Shown: positions 1 to 11,830, counted from the first letter of the stretch. The stretch: DNA of 64,000 nucleotides from Elgaria multicarinata webbii (GCF_023053635.1 NC_086178.1:48506726-48570725), one strand, 5' to 3'. Notes: generated by a model from the sequence alone, not told the origin. Program-made: numbers and translations.

Positions 1-312
1 GCAAAATGGGGTTAGGAGTGTAGGAATGCCTGTAGAAATGAATAGGATGGTTTTGTAATTAATAGCACTTTCTCCACAAATCAGTGTGCTGGAAGGAAAC
101 ACTGACATTATGCACCCCTCCTGGAACCCCAGATGCACATAGTCCCATTACGCCCCATCCCAGCCTAATTAAGCTTCCGACTACATTCTCCCCGCCCCCC
201 TCTCTCGATGAGGGTCATGTTCTGATCCCAGCTATACAGAGATGCAGACAAGCTCTTCTTAGGTCTTTGTTAGCTTGGTCTTCATTTTCTGGGGAACTCA
301 ACAGTATCTTCC

Positions 313-865
313 TATCGGGGTAATTGCTTACCCAAAATATAGCAGAGTGCGAAATAGCAGCAGCGTAGAGTCTGGAAATGGTTTCAGCTTGAATTTAGGA
401 ATAAAAAGAAGCACTCACGGTCTTTGGTCAGTAAAGAAGCTTTACTGACACTAAATAAATTACTTACAGAATAAATGGTCATATATACAGTCCTTTCACA
501 GTACAGCAACAACGTAGCAGTATAACATCAGCAGTAAGTTCCAGCAGTAAGTTCCAGCAGTAAGTTCCAGCAGTAAGTTCCAGCAGTAAGTTCCAGCAGT
601 AAGTTCCAGCAGTAAGAACCAGCAGTAAGTTCCAGCAGTAAGTTCCAGCAGTAAGAAGCCATACAACATGGACTTCTTAAATACACTTTTCTCCTTGGCC
701 CAATTAACCAATAGTCTCTTCATCTTGTACATCTCGTACCGCACGTAGGCCAGGGAAGAATCTGCTTCATACTGGACTTCTCCTGGCAGAGACAATCTGG
801 CCAAGGACATCTTTTTAACTCTTTAGAGTCCTTTTCCTTCTGTGGTTAAAAACCTAACCACAACA
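313..865 (-). repeat. copia 3' LTR
   Basis: This is the left copy of the 553-bp LTR. It matches the right copy at a constant offset of 3624 bp, with no difference seen by eye. It contains a 13-bp tandem array at 529-656. Confidence 0.93.
529..656. repeat. 13-bp tandem repeat inside left LTR (about 10 units)
   Basis: Units of CAGCAGTAAGTTC repeat about ten times with a minor variant ending. An identical array occurs at 4153-4280 in the other LTR, so it was part of the parental element. Confidence 0.9.
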
Positions 866-1136
866 CCCTTTCATTTTTAACTACAGAAAAAATACAATTT
901 ACATTTCATTACATTTCACCTGTAAGAAATCAACTTTACATGTTTACAACAATCCCAACATTGTGTACATTTCTCTGTGTTTTACATTTCCCAGAGACTT
1001 ATTTATATGTAAGCTTTTCTTTTCTTCTTCTTCCAAGCACTGTTGAAAAACTTTGTGCTTTGGGGCGTTGAACTACTTTGCAATCTTCCAACTTGCAAAC
1101 TTTCAGCAATTTTTAAAACTTTCTGCTTCTGGCTTT

Positions 1137-3899
1137 TTAGGTAATTTCCTTTGGAAACTTTTCTACCTCTACACCAAGGTAACACCTAACTTTCCCCAGA
1201 GACTTCAGTTTCAACCCTTCCTGCAGCTTTGGGCTGAGTTTTCTTGAATGTGGTCTTGGGAACTCCCTGCCACCAGTAGACGAACCACTAGCTCCACAAT
1301 CATGTACTCTTTTGCTTGCCCCTTTGCATACAGACACGTGTGTTTGAAAACACCCCCTTTCAGTTTTCGCTGCCTGAAAACACTTTTCTTGCTCTTGTTC
1401 AGACAATTTCAACACACCACTGTAACTCTCAGGTTCAGACTTCACACAACAAACACTGAATTCATCTGAATACTTTAAAGGTGGAATTCCTTTGTTTTTT
1501 CTTTGTGAACGACGAGGTGCACTGGAAATTTCTTCCTCCCTTTCATTTCCCTCCTCCCTTCCACTTTTGGGAGTGGAAACACTCTTCTCAGAGATGTGAG
1601 GGCTCTGAGAAGTTAACCCCTGAGTTACTGTTTTCTCCTGGTTGTTCACAGTTTCTAACAGAACTTGGGAACCTTGAATCCTGTCCCAACCTGCCTCCTG
1701 AAAAGTAGCAGACCTAGAAACAACCACCTTCCCATGACTTAGGGAAAAACGCCAAGATTTGGATTGCATGCCAGAATAACCCACAAAACGTAATTTCACA
1801 GACTTGGTTTCACCTTTAGATCTTTTGGACTTTGGGATATGCACGTATGCCCAAGACCCCCATGTTCTCAAGTGAGACAAATCTGGCTTTGAACCAAAAA
1901 GTAAACAGTAAGGCGAACTGCCTGTAACCCTGCTCCAGGTTCTATTACACAGATAGTTTGCGGTTAAAAATGCTTCTCCCCACAAATCTTGCTCAGCGTT
2001 TGCATCAGCCATGAGAGAATCTTTCTTCGTTTGAAGTACTCCAATTCTTCTCTCAATTGACCCATTTTGAAAAGGAGTTTGGGGATCTATTAACCTGTGT
2101 GTGATTCCTGTTTTCCTAAACCACTCACAGAACCTTCCAGAAACAAACTCACCCCCACGGTCCGACTGCACAGAAATAATGGGCTTGTTAAAGAACTTTT
2201 CCGCCCAAGTTTTCCAATCCCTAAAAGTTTCAAAAGCTTCTGATTTTCGCTTCAGTAAATAACACCAACTAAAGCGTGTGTAATCATCCAGAATTACAAG
2301 CACGTAACTGGATCCCCCTTGTGTAGGCGTGAATGGCCCTACCAAGTCAATAAACACCAGTTCAAAAGGCTTTTGTGACACCCTGTCACTTTTCCTGCAG
2401 ATGTTCTGCACCCGGGATTTGGTCTGATGACAGATTGAACAATCCAAGAAATTTTTACAGTTTCGCAAGCTTAACCCTGTACACACTTGAGGCATGTGAC
2501 TTAACACTTTAAAACTTGCATGACCTAAACGCCTGTGCAACTCATGAACACAATTTTTATGGTCTGGCACGTTACCAGTTTGTGCCACCCTTTCTTTACC
2601 TGCACCCATGTAGAACAGTCCATTTTTAACATGTCCCAGTGCCACATTTTGTCCATCCTTAATCACTTGGCACTCATCCTTCTGAAACGTAACAACGTAT
2701 CCTTCAGACGTTAGAGCACTAACAGAAAGGAGACAAAAATCTAAATCTGGAACATACAGAACCTGTTCACACTCCTTTTGCAGACATGGAACGTAGCAAC
2801 AGCCAATTCCTTCCACCCTCGACGTTCGTCCATCTGCAAGCGTGATTGACTTCACCTTGCTTGGTTCCAACTTCCGAAACGCCTCTGGATTATTAGAAAT
2901 TGTTCTGGACGACGCAGAATCAATCAGCCAAACCTCTTGGGCCTCGTTACACCTCACTGTGGCTGAAACAAATGCATTCGAGCATTCCTTCTTCTCTCCA
3001 GCCTGTGTAATTCCCTTCTTCCTCTTTTTACAGAAGCGTTTGATATGACCCGGCTGTTTGCAAAAATAACACTTTCTTATTGCAACTGCGGTTCTCTCCA
3101 CATTGTTGTCTTGGAAACACTTATCTCTCTGCATTCTTTCTCCGCTGCCAAGGGCTGACTGCTTAACCCTTTCCTGGCAGTTTTCCTCCTTCCTGGAAAG
3201 ACGCCGTTTCTCTTCTTGGAGCAAACGACCCGTCAAATAATGAAGAGTGAGTTCATCAGTCTTCATACTTTCCAGACTGGTTGTCAGAATGTCCCAGCTT
3301 TGAGGCAACGACCCCAAAATCAGGTAGCACTTATGCTCTTCCGTAAAAACGATTCCGACCTCCTGCAATTGGACAAATAGAGATCTCACCTGTTGGAGAT
3401 GATTTGCCAAACTTCCAGCCTCCTCCAACTTTAACCGATACAGCTCTCTGGTGAGGCTCAGCCGTGTGCTTGCCGACGCACGCACATAAATCTGTCTCAG
3501 CGCATTCCAGCTGTCTCTTGCCGTCTCATCTCTGTTGATATGGACAATTTGCGAGTCCTCCATACTCAAGACAATGTTTGCTTTGGCCCTTTCATTCTGC
3601 TCTTCCCACACTTGTGCTTCTTGAGCAGTCTGACCAACCGGCCTCGGGACACTCACGACGTTCCAACATCTGTCCCGCTTCAAAAACATTTCCATCTTGA
3701 ATGACCATGTTAAGTAATTTCTCTCATTCAGCCGTTCCACCGGAATACTGGATGCCATCTGAACCTGGGCCATCCTCACCGGCTGGGCTGGAGCGCGACT
3801 CACACTGGATACAGACCCGTCTGAGCTCGATGAACTGCCTGAGCTCGACTCCGTCTTTCCCTCCAGCGTTCCTTTGCTCTCAAGCTTTCCAGCAACCAA
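1137..3899 (-). pseudogene. copia gag-pol-like coding region (fossil)
   Basis: This is the coding region of the copia element, read on the minus strand; it is a retrotransposon relic and not a host gene. In order it shows a gag domain of the UBN2 type near residues 50-240; a CCHC zinc knuckle CYFCKQPGHIKRFC near residue 275; an aspartic protease motif WLIDSA near residue 320; the pre-integrase HRRLGH near residue 450; and the integrase core with the expected acidic residues near FIDLVG, QSDRGGEF and NGSIERRIG (about residues 515-615). Sequence related to reverse transcriptase follows. The coding region is broken overall. Expression would depend on the LTR promoter. Confidence 0.88.
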
Positions 3900-3936
3900 A
3901 AATTATGCCTTCCAGACTTTCTCTGGGCGCATAACC

Positions 3937-4489
3937 TATCGGGGTAATTGCTTACCCAAAATATAGCAGAGTGCGAAATAGCAGCAGCGTAGAGTCTGGA
4001 AATGGTTTCAGCTTGAATTTAGGAATAAAAAGAAGCACTCACGGTCTTTGGTCAGTAAAGAAGCTTTACTGACACTAAATAAATTACTTACAGAATAAAT
4101 GGTCATATATACAGTCCTTTCACAGTACAGCAACAACGTAGCAGTATAACATCAGCAGTAAGTTCCAGCAGTAAGTTCCAGCAGTAAGTTCCAGCAGTAA
4201 GTTCCAGCAGTAAGTTCCAGCAGTAAGTTCCAGCAGTAAGAACCAGCAGTAAGTTCCAGCAGTAAGTTCCAGCAGTAAGAAGCCATACAACATGGACTTC
4301 TTAAATACACTTTTCTCCTTGGCCCAATTAACCAATAGTCTCTTCATCTTGTACATCTCGTACCGCACGTAGGCCAGGGAAGAATCTGCTTCATACTGGA
4401 CTTCTCCTGGCAGAGACAATCTGGCCAAGGACATCTTTTTAACTCTTTAGAGTCCTTTTCCTTCTGTGGTTAAAAACCTAACCACAACA
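3937..4489 (-). repeat. copia 5' LTR
   Basis: This is the right copy of the 553-bp LTR, upstream of the coding region in the element's own orientation. It contains the same tandem array at 4153-4280 and would carry the element's promoter. Confidence 0.93.
4153..4280. repeat. 13-bp tandem repeat inside right LTR (about 10 units)
   Basis: The same CAGCAGTAAGTTC array as at 529-656, in the same order of unit variants. Confidence 0.9.
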
Positions 4490-4762
4490 CTTCCATGACT
4501 CCAGAAGCCTTCTGAATGCACAAGGACAGTCAGAAATGGAATACTGCCTCTGTGTAGTCAGAACATCCTAAATTCAAATGACATAAAGTCTTGTGGTACC
4601 TTAAAAACTAACACATTTAATCTAAATTTGCCCTAACACAATGATTGATTATTAGGATGAACAAAAGGTCTTTAAGGTGCCACAAGACACTTTGTTGTTT
4701 TTGCTGCAACTGACTAACACAGCTACCCCTCTGAAAATTATTACAAAGTCAAACAGCATGGT

Positions 4763-4824
4763 CTTCCCCAACCTGGTGCCCTCCAGATGTTTTGGACTGC
4801 AATGCTGGCTGGGAATATTGGGAG
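4763..4824. repeat. hAT fold-back MITE, family A (half copy)
   Basis: It carries the family A arm CTTCCCCAACCTGGTGCC followed by CCAGATGTTTTGGACT, but the second arm is not clear. Confidence 0.6.
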
Positions 4825-4977
4825 TTTATTTATTTATTAAATGTATTAATGGCCTCATAAAATAAATAAATTTCTCTAGCCATTTTTCAATAATGATAAA
4901 AGACAAATAACAATTCCAATAAAATCAACAATATAAAACTAACAGAGGTGCCAAGCCAACACAGCACAGACACGAAG

Positions 4978-5149
4978 ACCCTGTTCAGATGACACACTAA
5001 ACCACAGTGGTTAAGCATTTTGAGTGAAACCCTATGGCTTAGTGTGTCTTGTGAACCATTCCTAACTATGGTGGCTACATAACCATGGTTTAAACATGCT
5101 CACTAACCATTTACTGCAAAAGGGTTAGTTGGCGTTGTCTGAACAGGCC
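4978..5149. repeat. Fold-back MITE, family B (TTCAGACAAC termini)
   Basis: The ends are CCTGTTCAGATGACAC and GTTGTCTGAACAGG, with internal arms built from AACCATGGTTTA-like motifs. It belongs with the copies at 13801, 23660, 47084, 48724 and 55823. Confidence 0.7.
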
Positions 5150-5342
5150 CAATATCACACTGCAAGGACTAGGATAACAACAACATCACAGGGACTAAGA
5201 TAATAAACATATAAATACAATAATATTCTAGAAGACTTTAACTATTATTATTATTATTATTACAATTTGCAGAGTTACGGTCCAGCATAGGTTGACAAAG
5301 GCTGTATTAGTACTTAGGTGAGCAATAGATATGTCAGCTGCG

Positions 5343-5592
5343 TAACACCACAGGCCCAGGGGCCAAAACCCAATGGCCCCACCCCTTCCACTAGCTCCAC
5401 CTCCTTTCCCCCAACCACTGCTTGTTGGGTGCTTTCCCAGCTTTTGTGAATTCTGCCCCTCACCATGCCTTTCCTGGCTTGGTTACTGGTATTTTGAGCC
5501 CTGCCCCTTTTGCCTTCAGGCCTGCCCATCACTGGAATGTGCCCCCCCAAATGGAATTCAGTCCTTGGGCTGAAAGAGACTTTGCACCCCTG
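5343..5592 (+). repeat. hAT-like MITE, family D (GC-rich, diverged)
   Basis: It resembles the well-bounded copy at 30264-30600: a GGCCC-rich left part, the stretch CTCCACCTCCTTTCCCCC, and a right end near AAAGAGACTTTGCACCCCTG. Confidence 0.5.
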
Positions 5593-6741
5593 GCGTAGGT
5601 CTTTGGAGAGAATCATGTGTGCTGCTGCCAGAGCTGTCCGTGGTCTGGCAGATCCTGCTTGCAACACCGGAGCATCTCTAGTCCCTGTGCATTTCCTGGA
5701 TCCTGATCTCTAGTAGCCACCCACACGTTTCTGCCATGTTCTCAGAGGACTTCACTTAACAGCTGCTGAGCCCACTCAGCTATACTAAAACACTGACCCA
5801 CACAAGAATTTCAAGGAGCTGAAGCATTAGGGGGAATTGTCCTCCTTTTTATCGAGAAGCCCCTTCTAGATTAGGATTTTGCGACCAAATGTGAACAGCA
5901 AAGGGACATTTCAGCAGCATTTCAGCTTTCACAGACATCCCAATGGAAAAAAAAAAGTAGTGTGGGCTCCAGAGAGAAAGTGGATCTCCAGGTGGGAGCC
6001 TGTACTCCATAACAAATCCAGAGAGAATGACTGAATTCCTGACCTGCTCCTCTCATTGGGAAGCCTGTGAAGATGCTGAGCAGGGAGAAAGAAAGAAAAA
6101 CACAGACATGCACCCATTTTTATCCATTAGCCAGCCAGCCCAGCCAGATCAATACTAGATCAAAGGTGTCTAGCAGAAAATGGCCCCAGCAATCTATCAT
6201 AGAGTTTCTAGGTCTCTTCAACATTATCTATGGAGCACATAGGCAAAGCCTGCATTGACTGAGTGGGAGCCGGCTAGGAAAGCGGTATTGTAGCTTTAGA
6301 CAAGCCACTGCTTTGTAGCCTGTCTACTGGTGACAGGCTCCAAATTTTGAACAGAGAGCATCTCTTCTTTGCATTTCCAAACAGTACATAAATATAATTG
6401 GCTGTAACGCTCTCTGACAGTGGGGTGGTGGGTTGTGGGGTTTTTTGGGTTTTTTTTTTTGGTTTTACTAAATAAAAAACATCATCACTCACTTCTCACA
6501 TGATCTGCACAACCCTAAATGACATTTCACTGACTTAAGGTGAATTCACCTGAAATGTTCCACAAATAGCTTCTTAGCAGCCCATTTGCAGTAGAATTAA
6601 TTAACTGAACAGGGGTGGGTGGGCCTTGCTATGTGGAAGGCTTAGATTTTGGGAGCCATTTGTGAAATTGTATGTCCTTGTCATGCGAAGTGGTCTAGGG
6701 AGAGGCAGGACTGAAGAGCAATCAGGACTTGAGGATAAACC

Positions 6742-6923
6742 CAGTGGAGGCTGGTGGCACTGAGTCCGTTTCGGGTTTCAGTGAGAACCAATGGGGCAGT
6801 GAGTCCGTTTCGGGTTTCAGTGAGAAAACAATCAGAGCTCTGCACCTTGGATAGCTCCTATACTGACTGAAACCCCGAGTAAATTCGCTGCCCCACTGAC
6901 ATCAGGGCTACTAGCCTCCACTG
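6742..6923. mobile_element. hAT-type MITE with exact 8-bp target duplication
   Basis: Its 182 bp start CAGTGGAGGCT and end AGCCTCCACTG, flanked by the perfect 8-bp duplication GATAAACC (6734-6741 and 6924-6931). An 8-bp duplication with CAG/CTG ends is the hAT hallmark. Inside, the motif GAGTCCGTTTCGGGTTTCAG occurs twice in tandem. No coding capacity. Confidence 0.9.
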
Positions 6924-7599
6924 GATAAACCAGAAGGCAAGAGCAAGACCAGAAATTCACAAGACGTCCGAGCTCAGACAGACCTTGCTGCTAAAGCAAG
7001 GTACTCTTTATGCCCACATGCGTTCATTGAATGCCTGCATAGGGTATTATTTTAGAAAGGGAAGGCTACCCTAGAGGGCTTGGGATCTGGGGGCATGTAC
7101 CTGCCTGAGTACTAAAATCATCCTTGAAGGCCTTTGTCCAGGTACCCCTTCTGTGGAAAAGATACATGTGGTGGCCAGGAAGAGGTCCTCTTCACAGTTG
7201 AGGAGCCCTCACTCTGGGATGTTCTCTTAAGGGAGATTCAACTGGGGCCATGCCTGATATATTTTCAGGGCCAGATAAAGACCTTTATTTTATTTTTTTT
7301 ATTTCCCCAAGCAAGTGTTTTGGATAACTTGTATTTATTTATTGTACATAGAGGTTTTCCACTGCTCTACTAGTTGAATTGAATTGTTTTATAGATGCAT
7401 TCTATGTTGTTGATGTAATAGTAAACTGCTCTGCACAGCCCTTTGGGTCTGAAGAATGGGTCTGAAGGATAGATCGTTACATTTTTACAACAATGATGGC
7501 AATTTAACTGAACACTGCTTAGAGAAGTGTTACTGGGTGGCTTCAAAATGTAATAAAACAAATACCTCCACCCCAAAAATACAGGAATTCATACATGTA

Positions 7600-8240
7600 G
7601 CAGAACACAGGGGTTCCCAATGCGATGCCCACATGGACCTCCATCAGTGCCCATGAAGCCATCCACTCCTGGACCCCTCAAAAAAAATTAATTAAAAAGT
7701 TGAAAAATATTAGAGCGCCTGGTTCTCCATCCTGTTCCTGAACCTACCTCAGTTCAGCGGGCAGGAAGAGAAGGGAAGAGCTGCTTCCTGGCCCCACCCA
7801 ATCTTCTTTCATCCACACAGACCTTTCCCCTTTGCTTTCTCTCAATCTCTCTACTCCCAGCCTCTAGCCTTTGTATTTTTCTCCCTTTCCTTGCGATTTC
7901 TCTCCCTTGCCCGTCCTTAGCCTTCTTGCTCTCCCTTCCTAGCCTCTAGCCTTCTTGCTCTTTCTCTCCCATTCACCATTGAGCTTGCTGTTTCTCTCCA
8001 CTCCCAGCCTCTAGCCTCACTATTCCTTACCCTGACTTCTTTATCTTGGTGTTTCTCCCCCTCCCAGCCTCTAGCTTTGCTCTTTCTTTCTCCTCCTCCA
8101 CTCTTTTGACTAGCCAGGCCCCCATGGCAGCCATTACGTGACTATCCACATGACCACAAGAGCCATTTTGTTGTGGTGCCCATAGCAGTTTCTGAAATTC
8201 CCAAATGTGCCCACAGGTCCAAAGAGGTTAGAGACTCCTC
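7600..8240. repeat. CT-rich interspersed repeat with internal tandem units
   Basis: It starts near CAGGGGTTCCCAATGCGATG and ends near CCCACAGGTCCAAAGAGGTT. Between 7800 and 8110 a CTCCCAGCCTCTAGCCT motif recurs about every 50-70 bp in a pyrimidine-rich background. The right end resembles the fragment at 51441-51545. It is probably a hAT-like non-autonomous element, but no target duplication was found. Confidence 0.45.
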
Positions 8241-8652
8241 AGGTAAGGTTGGAGACACACCCACATACCACACACAATTTCCATCAGTGGTACACTCAAC
8301 AGCTTTGGTAACAAAATGTCTCACTTGCCACAATAGCTATTCATACTGCCAATGGTTTTTACCGTCCCTTAGTTAAACACAGCATTAGGGTCTTTAGATA
8401 CATTTACTGATTAGGAGAAACACCACCAAGTTCTTTCTTAAAGGTTGCATGGAGAAGAGAGGATGGAGACATTCCCTGAAAGTCTGCAGTCCCATTTCAC
8501 ATTTCCCTATCACTTCAAGATGCCACATTTTCTAGCAGGCCAAATGTGATTCTTCCCCTAAACAGTGCAGGTATTTCTGGTGTGATGACTGCATAGGACA
8601 CACAGTGGGTAAATGTGATGAGACCTTTAGATATTGGGAGGTATAAAAATGT

Positions 8653-8685
8653 AATAAATAAATAAATAAATAAATAAATGAGCTC
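8653..8685. repeat. (AAAT)n microsatellite
   Basis: About eight AAAT units follow GGTATAAAAATGTAATAAAT, which is the usual end of an L2-like LINE tail. Confidence 0.85.
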
Positions 8686-8814
8686 TAATTAAATGTTGAA
8701 CAGCTTGACATTAAGGGAAATCATGTTGTTTACCCAGTTCTTCGGCGTGATTGTTATGGGCTGCAATACATGGGAGGAGAGGGGTGACCAAAGGGTTGAA
8801 TCGAATACTTCCAC

Positions 8815-9040
8815 TCCATTCATTTCCATTGAATTCTATTGAGACAGTGCCATCTAGCGGTGGAAGACCTTGCTTTCCCCGGCTATTATCACTTTAAAAG
8901 TGGTTCTTTTTATCCTGGGATTTCTAGAGGATTCCACAGGAGACGTCCTGTTTGTTGATAACATCATGAAATCGACCCTAAAACTTCCATGAGTGGCCAA
9001 TCACGAGTGTGCAATGAAACTCTTGTTTAGAGGAGCCTGT
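8815..9040. repeat. Interspersed repeat, family C relative
   Basis: It has a CCATCTAGCGG left part and an ending with GAGTGGCCAATCACGAGTG. Similar order of motifs is seen at 61360-61600. It is called from shared motifs only. Confidence 0.4.
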
Positions 9041-11224
9041 CAACTGTGATATGCATGTTAACAAAAAAGCAACTTCCCTCACCCTTAAACCCTCCCAGTT
9101 TTGTGATTTATTTGTATTTTATTTCTTTATTTTTAATGATTTAGAGCAAGCGTGCAGAACTCCTTTCATCCTCAGGACCAAATTCCATTTCACAGCAGCT
9201 TTTAGGGGCAGCATTCCAGGACTGGTTGGGTCAAACGCAAATGAGGCAAGGGCAAAAATACTCAGTATTTTATAGCTTAAAGCTCTTACTGCCAATAACT
9301 AAGCCTTAGGAGAGGCCATTCAACCTTTTAGAATTTTTTTTTTGGGGGGGGAATGACACAAAAGCCAGGAAACTACCAAATGATCAGTGGTTGGGGGGTG
9401 GGGGAAGAAGCATGGCCATCTGGGAAACCCTGGAGGGGTGGATTTGACCCATTGGCCTGACATTTCACTAAGTGGTTCAGTGGACAAATGTTCATACTCA
9501 ATAGCAGCCAGTCCTCGATAGAGCTCTCTCTCGCTCTCTTTCTGTGTGTGTAAATAAGGGTTGAATTAGCAGGCCTACAGTTTTGTCACTGCCACCCTAA
9601 CCCAATAGTTGGCACAGAAGAATGTGGTTTAAGGAGAGAAGACAGACTTAGCTCAGAAAGAATGGGAAACAGCATCCAGAGATGACTGGGAACTCTGTGA
9701 GAATGGGGACTCTGTGAGCATGGGAAAGGGTTAAATGATAACCAGACTACTGAGAAAATGGCAGATGACACGAGAGAGTGCAAGAAGAGGGAGAGGGGAA
9801 CAAAGACAGTGGAGCGCAACAGAGACCAGCAAAGGGGAAAGTGGTGCTGTCAAGCGTCCTGATATATAATTAAAAACCATCCTGATCTCCCACCGAGTGG
9901 AAACTGCTCTTCCCATGTCTGCTCCGCTAAATTAGCTCCGCTTGGGCAGCTGCAGCATGCGTCACATTTAACAGGGGCCCCCAGAGAGAAAGAAGGAAAC
10001 CATTGCGATAGTCACCAGCCTGGCAGAGGGACAGCCGCCCTGCGAAGGCTTGGCAAGGGAGCGGCACCAGATGGTCCCACTGCCAAAGCAGCAGAGAATC
10101 TGGGGAAAGGAGCTGGCTTCCGTAACCGAGGGGCGATCCACACAGTGCCACATGAGTGGCTGCTCTCTTTGCAGCAGGCTGGAGCTAACAACTCTCAAGT
10201 AGATACACCACGCATAGCAAATTGAGCACCTCTCCACGTCCCACCAGCTGGCTATGCAGCCCCTTTCGCTGCGCTTCCGCTCTGTCACAGTGGGAGAGAC
10301 CATCCAATTCGCTTTGTGTTTGCCGTTGGCCTTTAAAAAGGGGGGGGGGGAACTGGTCCTGACAGCAGGTATGCAGGAACAGAGTGCCGCTATTTGCTGT
10401 TGCCAGGCAACAGAAGGCAAAGTGAGCAAGAAAGCCTAAGGGGTCATGCAGAGCTAGCAGAACTACAGGTGCTGCGCTTCAGGCCATGCCACTGATGTAC
10501 GGGCATAGACACACAATTAATGTATGTATATACACATGTATGCATGCATACTCAGAAATAAACCCCACTGGTCTCAAATGGCCTTAAGCTGTAATCCTAG
10601 AACACACTTACTAGGGAGTAAATCCAGGTAAACATGCACAAATATTGCACTATTAGTTTCCGTCATGAAACAGTTCAATGGGAATGTTCTACCAAAGTAT
10701 ACATACCCCCCAGCAGGATTGAAAATATTTATTGTGAGCGTCTTCTGAAATCCTGTTGAAAGTTTCGTGAGTGAGGAATGAATATTGATATACAGTGCAA
10801 ATCACACTTAAGCCCCTTAATTCCTATGGATTTAAGTGCCCTTTCGTTCTGCGTTGAATTGTAGCCAGAGCATTTAACACATGTAAGTTAAAATGAAATT
10901 GTGTGTATGTATAATAAATCCTACATCTACTGGTGTTTCATTACATGAAAAAGTGGTTACTGCCCTTCATTGCGATTTTTCAAAGTAATGTAATAGAACC
11001 AGGGGTAGGTATGCTTGGGCCCTTGCCAAAGGCCCACAGGCCCACATCCCAGCAGGGTCCCACTGACAAGAACCCTTTGGAGTTGCTCCTCTTCTTCATC
11101 ATTGCAACCTGCTTGTTCACCTGCCTCTTGCTCTGGTTCAGGCAACAGTGGTGGTGAGAAGGAGCAGCAGCAGATGCCACATCCTACTTGCTCACTGGTT
11201 CGCTGCATGCCAAGCAAGCAAATG

Positions 11225-11285
11225 GTAGTAATGTTGAGAAAGAGGCGATATATAAATGTAACAAATGAATAAATAAATAAATAAA
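11225..11285 (+). repeat. LINE 3' tail, L2-like
   Basis: A GGCGATATATAAATGTAACA stretch runs into AAAT units, matching the tails at 28755 and 29720. Confidence 0.6.
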
Positions 11286-11667
11286 TATTGAGGAGGAACA
11301 ACAGCAGCTGGTGACAATAGTAGTGAGAAAGTAGACTCAGAGGGAGGAGGACCATTGAGGGTTGGGTTATGTCTAGATGTTCAAAAGCAGAGGATGAAGG
11401 TGATCTTCTGTTTGCCCTCGGCATCTAGGATTGAGGTACACTGCCATTGTACATGCAGGTTCCATTTAGCCATCATACCTTAATAGACATGGATAGACCT
11501 ATCCCTGCAAAGGATTCTGTATACAAAAGCAGTGATAGAACCCAAAATGTTATTAAAAATAATCTCAAGTCCCTTTGCCATTATTCTCATCTGATTGTGA
11601 ACTTTACTACATCAGCCTATAGTTTCATGGAAAACTGCAAAAGATTGTGGCAACTTCAGTCTTTAAA

Positions 11668-11830
11668 ATAAATCGGACTTACTGGGGTGTGTTTTTGTGG
11701 CGTGAAGAAAGCTAGAAGGGGCAGGAGGTGCGCGGCAGGCAGACAACGTTGTGAGAGGGGCCCGTGAAAATCTGTGAGCGCCCAGTAACGAGTGTGCAAT
11801 AAAGCACTCATCTGATGGAGCTGAGATACA
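11668..11830. repeat. MITE family C, partial
   Basis: It contains GAAAGCTAGAAGGGGCAGGA and GCGCCCAGTAACGAGTGTGC and ends CTCATCTGATGGAGCT, the reverse complement order of the fuller copy at 35825-36152. Confidence 0.55.

Larger units (their letters stand above)
313..4489 (-). mobile_element. Ty1/copia LTR retrotransposon, recent insertion (fossil, broken)
   Basis: A 4177-bp element is bounded by two 553-bp direct repeats (313-865 and 3937-4489) and flanked by the 5-bp target duplication CTTCC at 308-312 and 4490-4494. On the minus strand the LTR begins TGTTGTGGTTAGG. A primer-binding site at about 3923-3936, adjoining the 5' LTR, is complementary to the anticodon-arm region of initiator tRNA-Met, the half-tRNA priming known for copia. 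A purine-rich tract (about 866-875) adjoins the 3' LTR. Between them lies a gag-protease-integrase coding region; the protease-then-integrase order is diagnostic of Ty1/copia rather than gypsy. The pol region is incomplete (about one break), so the copy is non-autonomous. Apparently identical LTRs indicate a recent insertion. It lies in sense orientation within RAB6 intron 1. Confidence 0.93.

Noticed and set aside
496-810. A 104-codon frame with repeated LLLELTAGTYCW, and its twin at 4120-4434
   Set aside because: These are translations of the 13-bp tandem array inside the two LTRs, not a protein.
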